DNA of 64,000 bases from Bog-756 sp963753905 (GTDB taxonomy: Bacteria > Actinomycetota > Acidimicrobiia > Acidimicrobiales > RAAP-2). The stretch is taken from contig CAVWDZ010000002.1 in NCBI GenBank assembly GCA_963753905.1, positions 62,001 through 126,000 of the forward strand, read 5' to 3'. The notes under the pieces were generated by a model. It saw only the letters and a list, made by a program, of their open reading frames with translations. It ran no database searches and was not told where the DNA came from. Shown here piece by piece: positions 29,037-37,103 of the stretch (its first letter is position 1; every line of letters begins with the position of its first letter). Position numbers and translations under genes: made by a program.

Positions 29037-29780
29037 TCAGGCCCGGGTGAACACCTCCGGGCCGTCATCGGTGACCGCGATGGTGTGCTCGAAGTGGGCG
29101 GACAACCGGCCGTCGGCGGTGACCACGCTCCAGCCGTCCTCCAGCAGGACCGTCTCCGCCGCACCGGCGTTGACCATCGGCTCGATGGCGAACACCATGC
29201 CCGTCTTGAGGGTCGGCCCCGGTGCGCCCGGCCAGTAGTTGGGGACCTGGGGCTCCTCGTGCATGGCGGTCCCGATGGCATGCCCGACGTACTCCCTGAC
29301 CACCGAGAACCCGTCCGCCTCGGCGACCTCCTGGACGGCCCGTCCGACCTCGTGGAGCCGGTTGCCGTCGCGCAGCTGCTCGATCCCCGCGTAGAGGCTC
29401 CGCTCGGTGACCTCCATCAGCCGGGTGGCCTCGGCGGTCACCGTGCCCACCCCGGCGGTGTAGGCGGCATCCCCGTGGTAGCCCTCGACGATGGCCCCGC
29501 AGTCCACCGAGATGATGTCGCCCTCCTCCAGCACCACCGCCCCGGAGGGGATGCCGTGGACGATCATCGAGTTGGGGGAGGTGCAGACCACCGCGGGGAA
29601 CCCGTGATAGTTGAGGAAGTTGGAGGTCGCGCCCCGCTTGTCCAGCACCGAGCGCGCGACCCGGTCGATGTCGGCCGTGGTCACCCCGGGACGCAGCACG
29701 GCCCGGGTGGCCTCGTGCATCTCGGCGACCACACGACCGGCCTTGCGCATCTTCGCCAGCTCGTCGGGGTTACGCCTCAT
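29037..29780 (-). CDS. map: Methionine aminopeptidase, type I
   Basis: A 247-residue metalloprotease removing the initiator Met. The five metal ligands are seen in SVDCGAIVEGYHGDAAYT (two Asp), GHAIGTAMHEEP (His), MVFAIEPMV (Glu) and HFEHTIAV (Glu). There is no N-terminal SH3 or zinc extension. The ATG is at 29780, 47 bp after adk. The order secY, adk, map, infA is standard. Confidence 0.96.
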   Translation of the reverse strand: MRRNPDELAKMRKAGRVVAEMHEATRAVLRPGVTTADIDRVARSVLDKRGATSNFLNYHGFPAVVCTSPNSMIVHGIPSGAVVLEEGDIISVDCGAIVEGYHGDAAYTAGVGTVTAEATRLMEVTERSLYAGIEQLRDGNRLHEVGRAVQEVAEADGFSVVREYVGHAIGTAMHEEPQVPNYWPGAPGPTLKTGMVFAIEPMVNAGAAETVLLEDGWSVVTADGRLSAHFEHTIAVTDDGPEVFTRA

Positions 29781-29827
29781 GTCTGCTCCCGGCGATCCGA
29801 TCCCACCGTCTCATCGTACGGCACGCC

Positions 29828-30508
29828 TCAGGTGAACTGACCGTGTCTGCGGTTGCGGCGGTCCTCGATGACCTTGACCATCCGCCGGGTCACCGCGTCC
29901 GGCGTCCCGGTACCCGGGACGGCCACCAGCTGGTTGCGCGCCCGGTACCACTCGATGAGCGGCGCGGTCTGGCGCTCGTAGAGCTCGAGACGCCGGGAGA
30001 TCGCCTCCTCGGTGTCGTCTTCGCGCTGCACCACCTCGCCACCGCAGACATCGCAGCTCCAGTTGATCAACGGGGGCGCGGAGAGCGAGTAGTTGGCACC
30101 GCAGTCCACGCACACCCGGCGCGAGGCCAGCCGGCGGAGCACCTGGCCGGTGGCGATCTCGATGTCGATCGCCAGGTCGAGGTCGATCGGGGAGAGGATC
30201 TCGGCCAGCCGCTCGGCCTGAGCGACCGTCCTCGGGCAGCCGTCGAGGACGAAGCCCCGGTCGTGCACATCGCTCTCGGCGAGCCGCTCCGCCACCATCT
30301 CCATGATCAGGTCGTCGCCGAGCAGCTCGCCCCGGTCCATCTGGTCCTTGGCCCGCAGGCCGACCGCGGTGCCCTGTTTGACCGCAGCGCGCAGCATGTC
30401 CCCGGTCGAGATGTGGGGGACCACATAATGATGGGAGAGGCGCACGCACTGTGTCCCCTTCCCCGCCCCCTGTTTGCCGAGGACGACGAGCCTGGCACCG
30501 GGTACCAC
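29828..30508 (-). CDS. adk: Adenylate kinase with zinc-binding lid
   Basis: A 226-residue kinase balancing AMP, ADP and ATP. The P-loop is GKQGAGKGTQ (11-20), where the usual first Pro residues are K and Q. The long lid carries Cys133, Cys136, Cys152 and Cys155, a zinc site found in many Gram-positives. LDGCPRTVAQAE is the AMP-site region; the Cys replaces the usual Phe or Tyr. The GTG at 30508 directly follows the secY stop, so translation is probably coupled. Confidence 0.94.
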   Translation of the reverse strand: MVPGARLVVLGKQGAGKGTQCVRLSHHYVVPHISTGDMLRAAVKQGTAVGLRAKDQMDRGELLGDDLIMEMVAERLAESDVHDRGFVLDGCPRTVAQAERLAEILSPIDLDLAIDIEIATGQVLRRLASRRVCVDCGANYSLSAPPLINWSCDVCGGEVVQREDDTEEAISRRLELYERQTAPLIEWYRARNQLVAVPGTGTPDAVTRRMVKVIEDRRNRRHGQFT

Positions 30509-31801
30509 CTACTTGAGGAAGCCCTCGTAGTTTCGCATCATGAGCTGGCTGTCGATCTGCTTCATCGTCTCGAGTGCCACGCCAGTCGCGATGAGGAGCG
30601 TCGTACCGTAGAAGGGATAGCTGGTGATGTTCCAGGCGGCCATCAGCAGGGACGGCGTGACTGCGACCGCGCCGAGGAAGAGGGCCCCGGGCCAGGTGAT
30701 CCGGTTGAGGATGTGGGCCAGGTACCGCTCGGTGGGCTGCCCGGGCCGGATGCCCGGGATGTACCCGCCCTGCTTGCGGATGATGTCCGCCTGCTGGTGG
30801 GGGTCGAAGGCCACGTAGACGTAGAAGAAGGTGAAGAGGAGGATGAACAGGAAGTAGGTGAAGATGTAGAAGAGGCTGGTCGGCGTCACGTTCTGGTTCA
30901 CCCACGTGCGGAAGGCATCCGACGGGATGATGTTGGAGAGCAGGACCGGGATGTAGAGGACCGAGCTCGCGAAGATGATCGGGATCACGCCGGCCTGGTT
31001 GACCTTGAGCGGGATGTAGGTGTTGGAGCCGCCGTACATCTTGCGCCCGACCACCCGCTTGGCGAAGGTGACCGGGATCCGGCGCTGCCCCTGGTCGACG
31101 AAGACGATGAGCACCAGCAGGGCCAGGGACACCACGATGATGGCGGAGAACTTGACCCTCCCCCCCTCCTGGAGGACCGTGTTGAGCCCGGAGGGGATGC
31201 CGGCCACCACGTTGGCGAAGATCAGGATGGACATCCCCTGGCCGATGCCACGCTGGGTGATCAGCTCCGCCAGCCACATCACGAAGGCCGTGCCCGCGGT
31301 CAGGGTCAGCACGATGAAGCCGGCCCGCCAGATCGAGTAGTTGAGGATGAGGTCGATCGTCTGGGTCGTGCCGAAGAGCCCGCCCCCGCCCTTGTGGAAG
31401 AGGTAGACGAGTCCGGTCGACTGCATCAGGGCCAGGGCCACCGTCAGGTAGCGGGTGGTCTGGGTCAGCTTCTTCTGTCCGACCGCACCCTGGTCGCGCC
31501 ACTGCTCGAGCTTGGGGATCACCGTGGCGAGCAGCTGGATGATGATGCTCGAGGTGATGTAGGGCATGATCCCGAGGCCGAACACGGCCATCCGGGTCAG
31601 TGCTCCGCCGCTGAACAGGTTGAGGAAGCCGAGCACGCCCGAGGACTTGGACGCCGCCTCCAGCTGGGCCACCTTCGAGAAGTTGACGAAGGGCACCGGC
31701 ACATTCGCCCCGAACTGGTAGAGGGCGATGACGGTCAGCGTGAAGAGGACCTTCTTGCGAAGGTCGGGAATGCGGAAGATGTTGGCCAGACTGGCGAGCA
31801 T
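30509..31801 (-). CDS. secY: Protein translocase subunit SecY
   Basis: A 430-residue channel of the Sec translocon with ten predicted membrane helices. It begins MLASLANIFRIPDLRKKVLFTL. The plug-region GGALTRMAVFGLGIMPYITSSIIIQLL, the cytoplasmic RRIPVTFAKRVVGRKMYGG loop and GGYIPGIRPGQPTERYL are conserved. The partner secE lies far to the right at 58622. The ATG is at 31801, 30 bp after rplO. Confidence 0.97.
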   Translation of the reverse strand: MLASLANIFRIPDLRKKVLFTLTVIALYQFGANVPVPFVNFSKVAQLEAASKSSGVLGFLNLFSGGALTRMAVFGLGIMPYITSSIIIQLLATVIPKLEQWRDQGAVGQKKLTQTTRYLTVALALMQSTGLVYLFHKGGGGLFGTTQTIDLILNYSIWRAGFIVLTLTAGTAFVMWLAELITQRGIGQGMSILIFANVVAGIPSGLNTVLQEGGRVKFSAIIVVSLALLVLIVFVDQGQRRIPVTFAKRVVGRKMYGGSNTYIPLKVNQAGVIPIIFASSVLYIPVLLSNIIPSDAFRTWVNQNVTPTSLFYIFTYFLFILLFTFFYVYVAFDPHQQADIIRKQGGYIPGIRPGQPTERYLAHILNRITWPGALFLGAVAVTPSLLMAAWNITSYPFYGTTLLIATGVALETMKQIDSQLMMRNYEGFLK

Positions 31802-31831
31802 TGGGCTCCTCGACGCCGGGGTGGGCCGATG

Positions 31832-32320
31832 CTACCGGTTGGTGAGCGCGTTGCCCTTGGCGGGCGGGCGATCGTTTCCGAACGGCAGCGGGACCACGGT
31901 CATCGAGCCTCCGGCCGCGGTGATCGCACGCTCGGCCGACTTCGAGAAGGCGTGCGCCTCGACCCGCACGGCCCGTGTCAGCTCGCCGCCGCCGAGCACC
32001 TTGACCAGGTCTCCCTTGTGGGCGAGCCCTGCAGCGACCATGGCGGCGACATCGATCGCATCCGCGTCGACGCCGGCGAGGGCACCCACGTTGACCGGGG
32101 TGTACTCGACCCGGAAGGGGTTGGTGAAGCCGCGCAGCTTGGGGATCCGCTGCATCAGCGGCAGCTGGCCCCCTTCGAAGCCGAGCGGGATGGTGTCGCG
32201 GGCGCCCTGACCCTTGGTGCCGCGTCCTGCGGTCTTGCCGCCCTTTCCGGCGATGCCGCGACCCACCCGCCGGCGCGCACGGGTGGACCCGGCCGGAGGG
32301 CGGAGCTCATGGACCTTCAT
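31832..32320 (-). CDS. rplO: Ribosomal protein L15 (uL15)
   Basis: A 162-residue late-assembly protein. VHELRPPAGSTRARRRVGRGIAGKGGKTAGRGTKGQ and FEGGQLPLMQRIPKLRGF are family hallmarks. The ATG overlaps the rpmD stop by 4 nt (ATGA). Confidence 0.97.
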   Translation of the reverse strand: MKVHELRPPAGSTRARRRVGRGIAGKGGKTAGRGTKGQGARDTIPLGFEGGQLPLMQRIPKLRGFTNPFRVEYTPVNVGALAGVDADAIDVAAMVAAGLAHKGDLVKVLGGGELTRAVRVEAHAFSKSAERAITAAGGSMTVVPLPFGNDRPPAKGNALTNR

Positions 32321-32550
32321 GATCGACCCCTCTCGTCTTCACCGGCGGCGCGGACGTCCACCAGGTGCGGCACGCGTGCCAGCATCCCACGGATCTCCGG
32401 GCGATCCGGGAGCACGGTGGTCCGCCCGATGCCCCGCAGGCCGAGTGCCCGGAGGGTGCCACGGTGCTTGGGTTTGGTCCCGATGGCGGAGCGGACCTGG
32501 GTGATCCGTAGCCATCCGGCAGCCGGTGCGCCATCGGCGCCGGCGGCCAT
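32317..32550 (-). CDS. rpmD: Ribosomal protein L30 (uL30)
   Basis: A 77-residue protein. LRITQVRSAIGTKPKHRGTLRALGLRGIGRT is the full L30 signature. An unconserved leader of about 12 residues and an acidic tail make it longer than the usual 60. It starts one base after the rpsE stop. Confidence 0.95.
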   Translation of the reverse strand: MAAGADGAPAAGWLRITQVRSAIGTKPKHRGTLRALGLRGIGRTTVLPDRPEIRGMLARVPHLVDVRAAGEDERGRS

Positions 32551-32551
32551 C

Positions 32552-33106
32552 TCAGCTCACCTCCGTGAACAGGTCCGCCTCGCGCCGACGCTCGCGGTAG
32601 GCGCGCAGCAGGGCGGCCGGGACCACCTCGTCGACCGGCTTGCCCCGCAGGGCGGCGATCTCGTCCGGGCGCTTGAGGCTCTTGAGGCCGGCGATCGTGG
32701 CGTGGGCGACGTTGATCCGGTTGGACGACCCGAGCGACTTGGACAGGATGTCGCGGATGCCGGCCATCTCCAGGATGGCCCTGGCGGCGCCGCCGGCGAT
32801 GACCCCGGTGCCGGGGGCGGCCGGCTTGAGCATGATCCGGCCCGCGCCGCTCTCCCCCACCACCGGGTGGGTGATGGTCGACCCGGCCAGCGGCACGTCG
32901 AACATGTTCTTGCGTGCCTCCTCGATGCCCTTCTGCACGGCGAGGCCGGCCTCCTTCGCCTTGCCGTACCCGAGCCCGACCCGTCCGTTCCCGTCACCCA
33001 CCACCATGAGGGCGGCGAAGGAGAACCGGCGGCCACCCTTGACCACCTTGGACACCCGGTTGACCCGGATGGTCTGTTCCTCGAATTGCAGTTCGTTAGC
33101 GGCCAT
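32552..33106 (-). CDS. rpsE: Ribosomal protein S5 (uS5)
   Basis: A 184-residue decoding-site protein. The N-terminal RNA-binding domain has VNRVSKVVKGGRRFSFAALMVVGDGNGRVGLGYGKAKE and the C-terminal domain has KPAAPGTGVIAGGAARAILEMAGI. The basic loop where spectinomycin resistance arises looks normal. The ATG is at 33106. Confidence 0.97.
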   Translation of the reverse strand: MAANELQFEEQTIRVNRVSKVVKGGRRFSFAALMVVGDGNGRVGLGYGKAKEAGLAVQKGIEEARKNMFDVPLAGSTITHPVVGESGAGRIMLKPAAPGTGVIAGGAARAILEMAGIRDILSKSLGSSNRINVAHATIAGLKSLKRPDEIAALRGKPVDEVVPAALLRAYRERRREADLFTEVS

Positions 33107-33109
33107 GTC

Positions 33110-33472
33110 TCAGAACTCCAGTCCTTCTGCACGGGCGGCGTCAGCCAGGGCTGCCACCCGTCCGTGATAGGCGAATCCGCCGCGGTCGAAGACCACTGCG
33201 GTGATTCCGGCCTCCTTCGCCCGCGAGGCCGCCAGGGCCCCGACGGCGCGGGCCGCCTCGACGTTCCCGCCCCCGACGTCGCGAAGGACGCTCTCGGTCG
33301 AGGACGCGGCGGCAAGCGTGCGGCCGGTGTCGTCATCGATGAGCTGGGCGGAGATGTGCTTGTTGGACCGGAACACGGCCAGGCGGGGGCGCGCGGCGGT
33401 GCCCTGGACCCGGCGGCGGACGCGGGCGTGCCGGCGCTGGCGGAGCTCTCGCTTGTGATCGGTGTGTGCCAT
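33110..33472 (-). CDS. rplR: Ribosomal protein L18 (uL18)
   Basis: A 120-residue 5S rRNA-binding protein. RQRRHARVRRRVQGTAARPRLAVFRSNKHISAQLIDDD and VFDRGGFAYHGRVAALADAAREGLEF-type ending are conserved. The ATG overlaps the rplF stop by one base (TAATG), which fixes the start. Confidence 0.97.
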   Translation of the reverse strand: MAHTDHKRELRQRRHARVRRRVQGTAARPRLAVFRSNKHISAQLIDDDTGRTLAAASSTESVLRDVGGGNVEAARAVGALAASRAKEAGITAVVFDRGGFAYHGRVAALADAARAEGLEF

Positions 33473-34014
33473 TACTTGGCTGCCTTCCCGGCCTTGCGCA
33501 CGACCCGTTCGCCCGCGTAGCGGATGCCCTTGCCCTTGTAGGGCTCGGGCTTGCGCAGCTTGCGGATGTCCGCGGCCACCTGGCCGACCGCTTCCTTGTC
33601 GATTCCCCTGACGATGATCCTGGTGGGGGTCGGCACCTCGAAGGTGACCCCGGCCGGGGCCTGCACGTTGACCGGGTGCGAGAACCCGAGGGCGAGCTCG
33701 AGTGCGTTCGGGCCCTTGGGGACCACGCGGTAGCCGACGCCGACGATCTCGAGCTCCTTGCTGAACCCGGCGGTCACCCCGGCCACCATGTTGGCCACGA
33801 GTGAGCGGGTCAGGCCGTGCAGCGCACGGTTCTGGCGCTGGTCGTCGGGGCGCTCGACCACCAGGACGTCGCCGTCCTGGCGGATGCTGATGGCGGCCGG
33901 GACGGTGCGGGCGAGCTCGCCCTGGGGTCCCTTGACCGTCACCCTGTGGTCGTTGCCGAGGGCCACGGTCACCCCGCTCGGCACGGCGATCGGTGAGCGT
34001 CCGATGCGGGACAT
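33472..34014 (-). CDS. rplF: Ribosomal protein L6 (uL6)
   Basis: A 180-residue protein near the factor-binding site. MSRIGRSPIAVPSGVTV, the VANMVAGVTAGFSKELEIVGVGYR segment and the end KPEPYKGKGIRYAGERVVRKAGKAAK are typical. The ATG at 34014 is chosen over an in-frame start 36 nt upstream because GGAGG lies 9 nt before it. Confidence 0.97.
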   Translation of the reverse strand: MSRIGRSPIAVPSGVTVALGNDHRVTVKGPQGELARTVPAAISIRQDGDVLVVERPDDQRQNRALHGLTRSLVANMVAGVTAGFSKELEIVGVGYRVVPKGPNALELALGFSHPVNVQAPAGVTFEVPTPTRIIVRGIDKEAVGQVAADIRKLRKPEPYKGKGIRYAGERVVRKAGKAAK

Positions 34015-34077
34015 CAGCGCACACCTCCGGCGGTGGCCCCGTGCCCGCACTGCGTGCGGCCGCCGGCAACGGTCAGT

Positions 34078-34482
34078 TCACCAGACATAGCAGAGCACCT
34101 CTCCACCCATCCTGCGCTTGCGGGCCTCGCGATCGGTCATGAGGCCCTTGGAGGTCGAGACCACCGCCACTCCCAAACCGCCGAGCACGCGGGGGATCTT
34201 GTCGGCCCGCGCGTAGATGCGCAGGCCGGGCTTGGACACCCGCTTGATTCCGGAGATCGTCCGGGCGCGGTCGGGTGCGTACTTCATGGTGATCTCGAGG
34301 GTCTTGCCGGGCCTGCCCGGCGTGTCGTTCACCTGGAAGCCGCCGATGTACCCCTCGTCCACCAGAATTGCCGCCAACGACTCCTTGAGCTTCGACCCCG
34401 GCATCGACACGGTGTCGAAATGGGCGGTGTTGGCGTTCCGGATGCGCGTGAGCATGTCGGCGATCGGGTCGGTCATCGTCAT
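34078..34482 (-). CDS. rpsH: Ribosomal protein S8 (uS8)
   Basis: A 134-residue 16S-binding protein. DPIADMLTRIRNAN and the end VAVVSTSKGLMTDREARKRRMGGEVLCYVW are conserved. GGAGG lies 9 nt before the ATG at 34482. In enterobacteria S8 represses the spc operon. Confidence 0.97.
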   Translation of the reverse strand: MTMTDPIADMLTRIRNANTAHFDTVSMPGSKLKESLAAILVDEGYIGGFQVNDTPGRPGKTLEITMKYAPDRARTISGIKRVSKPGLRIYARADKIPRVLGGLGVAVVSTSKGLMTDREARKRRMGGEVLCYVW

Positions 34483-34498
34483 GGTGTGTCGCCTCCTC

Positions 34499-34684
34499 TC
34501 ACCAACTGGCCTTCGTCACGCCGGGAATCTCACCGGCGTGGACCATCACCCGCAGACAGATCCGGCACAGGCCGAACTTGCGGTACACCGACTTGGGCCG
34601 GCCGCACCGGCGGCACCGGGTGTACCCGCGCACCTTGAACTTGGGGGTGCGCCGCTGCTTCTCGATCAAAGCCGTCTTCGCCAT
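34499..34684 (-). CDS. rpsN: Ribosomal protein S14 type Z (uS14)
   Basis: A 61-residue zinc-containing S14. The ligands are C24, C27, C40 and C43 in CRRCGRP and LCRICLR. This short zinc form inside the spc operon is the constitutive S14 of actinobacteria. Confidence 0.97.
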   Translation of the reverse strand: MAKTALIEKQRRTPKFKVRGYTRCRRCGRPKSVYRKFGLCRICLRVMVHAGEIPGVTKASW

Positions 34685-34688
34685 GGGG

Positions 34689-35261
34689 TTATTGGTTCTC
34701 CTGTCGGAAGGGAAAGCCGAATGCGGCCAGTAGAGCCCGGCCCTCTTCGTCGGTTCGTGCGGTGGTCGCGATGGTGATGTCCATGCCTCTGGTGGTGTCG
34801 ATCCGGTCGTAGTCGATCTCGGGGAAGATCAGCTGCTCGGTCACGCCGAAGGTGTAGTTCCCGTGGCCGTCGAACGAGCGGGGTGAGAGGCCGCGGAAGT
34901 CGCGGATGCGGGGGATGGCCATCGCGACGAGCCGGTCGAAGAACTCCCAGGCCCGGTCGCCCCGGAGGGTCACCTTGGCGCCGATCTCCTGGCCCTCGCG
35001 GAGCTTGAACTGGGCGATGGACTTCTTGGCGCGGGTCACCACCGGCTTCTGGCCGGCGATGACCTCGAGATCGCGCATGGCCCCCTCGATCAGGGACTTC
35101 TGCTGGGTCGCCCGGCCGACCCCCATGTTGATCACGATCTTGGTGAGCCGGGGGACCTCCATGGGGTTTGACAGACCCAATGTCTGCTGGAGCTCGGCCC
35201 GGACCGTCTCGTCGTAGCGCTGCTTGAGACGCGGACGGGTGGCCGCCGCGGTGGTCGCCAT
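34689..35261 (-). CDS. rplE: Ribosomal protein L5 (uL5)
   Basis: A 190-residue 5S rRNA-binding protein. NPMEVPRLTKIVINMGVGRA, GQKPVVTRAKKSIAQFKLREG and NYTFGVTEQLIFPEIDYD are conserved. The ATG at 35261 overlaps the rplX stop by one base; a longer open frame upstream is a shadow of rplX. Confidence 0.97.
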   Translation of the reverse strand: MATTAAATRPRLKQRYDETVRAELQQTLGLSNPMEVPRLTKIVINMGVGRATQQKSLIEGAMRDLEVIAGQKPVVTRAKKSIAQFKLREGQEIGAKVTLRGDRAWEFFDRLVAMAIPRIRDFRGLSPRSFDGHGNYTFGVTEQLIFPEIDYDRIDTTRGMDITIATTARTDEEGRALLAAFGFPFRQENQ

Positions 35262-35566
35262 CACAGGTCCGTCCCGCACTTGCGGCAGACCCGTATCTTG
35301 CGACCCTGCTCGTCGATCCGCATGCCGATTCGGGTCGGGCCGCACGAGTTGCACACGATGGCCACGGATGAGACCGAGACCGGCATGAACTTGTCGATGA
35401 CACCACCCTGCATGGTGGCGCGGGTCGGCTTGGCATGGCGCTTGGCGACGTGGACGCCCTCCACGATGACCCGGCCCTCGGCCGGGATGGCCCGGACCAC
35501 ATTGGCCTGCTTGCCGCGGTCCTTGCCGGACAGGACCTGGACCTTGTCGCCCTTCTTGATGCGCAT
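35261..35566 (-). CDS. rplX: Ribosomal protein L24 (uL24), zinc-ribbon form
   Basis: A 101-residue assembly initiator. RIKKGDKVQVLSGKDRGK is the KOW motif. Cysteines 72, 75, 94 and 97 form a C-terminal zinc ribbon found only in some bacterial L24 proteins. It starts directly after the rplN stop (TAG then ATG). Confidence 0.97.
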   Translation of the reverse strand: MRIKKGDKVQVLSGKDRGKQANVVRAIPAEGRVIVEGVHVAKRHAKPTRATMQGGVIDKFMPVSVSSVAIVCNSCGPTRIGMRIDEQGRKIRVCRKCGTDL

Positions 35567-35935
35567 CTACAACACCTCCGGTGCCAGCGAGATGATCCGC
35601 ATGAACCGCTTGTCGCGCAGTTCACGGCCCACCGGGCCGAAGATGCGGGTCCCCCGCGGCTGTTGCTGGTCGTTGATGAGGACGGCTGCGTTCTCGTCGA
35701 AACGGATGTAGCTGCCGTCGGGGCGCCGCTTCTCCTTCTTGGTGCGGACGACGACGCACTTCACGACGTCACCCTTCTTGACCGCCGCGCCCGGAATGGC
35801 GTCCTTCACGGTTGCCACGAAGACGTCGCCGATCGAGGCGTACCGACGACGCGAGCCACCCAGCACCTTGATGCAGAGCACTTCCTTGGCGCCGGAGTTG
35901 TCAGCCACGCGCAGCCGCGATTCCTGCTGGATCAT
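35567..35935 (-). CDS. rplN: Ribosomal protein L14 (uL14)
   Basis: A 122-residue protein at the subunit interface. MIQQESRLRVADNSGAKEVLCIKVLGG starts it, and FGPVGRELRDKRFMRIISLAPEVL ends it. The ATG at 35935 overlaps the rpsQ stop by 4 nt (ATGA). Confidence 0.97.
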   Translation of the reverse strand: MIQQESRLRVADNSGAKEVLCIKVLGGSRRRYASIGDVFVATVKDAIPGAAVKKGDVVKCVVVRTKKEKRRPDGSYIRFDENAAVLINDQQQPRGTRIFGPVGRELRDKRFMRIISLAPEVL

Positions 35936-36222
35936 CTGGCACGCTCCAGGACCTCGGACAGCCGCCACCGCTTGAGCTTCGAGAGCGGGCGGGTCTCCAC
36001 GACCCGTACCCGATCGCCCACCTTGGCGGTGTTCTCGCCGTCGTGGACGTAGAGGCGCTTGGTCCGTTGCACGGTCTTGCCGTAGCGGGGGTGGCGGACC
36101 CGTTCGACCACCGCCACGATCACCGTCGCCTCCATGGCGTCGGACACCACCAGGCCCTCTCGGACCTTCCGGGCGTTCTTCCGCTCGGTGGTCGTGCCGT
36201 CGGCACGCTCGTCGGCTGCCAT
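35932..36222 (-). CDS. rpsQ: Ribosomal protein S17 (uS17)
   Basis: A 96-residue OB-fold protein. KVREGLVVSDAMEATVIVAVVERVRHPRYGKTVQRTKRLYVHD is the core. A leader of about 18 residues precedes it. The ATG at 36222 overlaps the rpmC stop by one base; a GTG at 36225 would add one residue. Confidence 0.96.
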   Translation of the reverse strand: MAADERADGTTTERKNARKVREGLVVSDAMEATVIVAVVERVRHPRYGKTVQRTKRLYVHDGENTAKVGDRVRVVETRPLSKLKRWRLSEVLERAR

Positions 36223-36665
36223 CACTCCGTCTCCTCTGGGTCTGCGTCCTCGTCGCCGGCGCCTGCGTCCTCGTCGACAGCTGTGATTGCGTCCTCGTCC
36301 TCGTCGTCCGACAACTCCTCCGCGCCGGCCTCGGGCTCCTCGGCCTCGGCCCGGGCCGCGGCCCGCCGCTCCGAGGCGGTGGTGTGGTCCCGGCCCAGGG
36401 CATCGTCCTCGCTCCGCCGCCTGGCCGCCGCCTGGTGCGCCGGCAGCTGGTCGAGGGCCAGGCCCTCGGCCTCTGCGATCTCACGGTTGCGCAGCTCGGT
36501 GAGCATCCTGGCCACGTCCTTGCGGGCGTGGCCGATGCGCGTGGAGTTGTCGAGCTGCCCGGTGGCCAGCTGGAAGCGGAGATTGAACAGCTCGCGCCTC
36601 GTCTCGGTCAGCTGGCGCTCGAGCTCCTCGGTGTCGTACTCGGAGATCTGGGCGGCGGTCACCAT
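36222..36665 (-). CDS. rpmC: Ribosomal protein L29 (uL29) with long acidic tail
   Basis: A 147-residue protein, about twice the usual 60-75. The first 70 residues are normal L29: ELERQLTETRRELFNLRFQLATGQLDN and KDVARMLTELRNREIAEAEG. From about residue 75 it is unlike L29: an Arg/Ala stretch followed by a highly acidic end (SDDEDEDA, DEDAGAGDEDADPEETE). L29 lies at the tunnel exit, where trigger factor and SRP dock, so the tail would sit in the chaperone-docking area; a functional effect is inference. The ATG overlaps the rplP stop by one base. Confidence 0.94.
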   Translation of the reverse strand: MVTAAQISEYDTEELERQLTETRRELFNLRFQLATGQLDNSTRIGHARKDVARMLTELRNREIAEAEGLALDQLPAHQAAARRRSEDDALGRDHTTASERRAAARAEAEEPEAGAEELSDDEDEDAITAVDEDAGAGDEDADPEETE

Positions 36666-37102
36666 CAGACCTGGACCTCCGGCGTGCCGTGGGTCCCGGG
36701 GCGGATGACGAAGCGGGCCTTGAACGGGAGCTTCTGGATGGCGCGGTCCATGGCCTCGCGGGCCAGGTTCTGGTCCACCCCGGCGAGCTCGAAGAGGATC
36801 CTGCCCGGCTTGACCACGGCCACCCAGTGCTCGGGGTTCCCCTTGCCCGAACCCATCCGGGTCTCGGCGGGCTTCTGGGTCACCGGCCGGTCCGGGAAGA
36901 CCCGGATCCAGACCTTGCCGCCTCGCTTCACGTGCCGGGTCATCGCGATACGCGCGGCCTCGATCTGCCGTGCGGTCATCCAGGCCGGCTCGAGCGCCTG
37001 GATCCCGAAGTCGCCGAAGGTGACCTCACTGCCCCCCTTGGCCTGCCCGGACATCCGGCCGCGCTGCTGCTTGCGGTGTTTGACCTTGCGGGGCATCAAC
37101 AT
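36665..37102 (-). CDS. rplP: Ribosomal protein L16 (uL16)
   Basis: A 145-residue protein at the A-site tRNA. MPRKVKHRKQQRGRM, GDFGIQALEPAWMTARQIEAARIAMTRHVKRGGKVWIRVFPD and RMGSGKGNPEHWVAVVKPG are conserved. GGAGG lies 9 nt before the ATG at 37102; a second in-frame ATG is at 37096. Confidence 0.97.
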   Translation of the reverse strand: MLMPRKVKHRKQQRGRMSGQAKGGSEVTFGDFGIQALEPAWMTARQIEAARIAMTRHVKRGGKVWIRVFPDRPVTQKPAETRMGSGKGNPEHWVAVVKPGRILFELAGVDQNLAREAMDRAIQKLPFKARFVIRPGTHGTPEVQV

Positions 37103-37103
37103 C

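Noticed and set aside
29843..33520. Plus-strand open frame of 1225 codons opposite adk, secY, rplO, rpmD, rpsE and rplR
   Set aside because: It crosses six well-conserved genes on the other strand and its translation is a composition shadow (DHL, EDR, VDV patterns).
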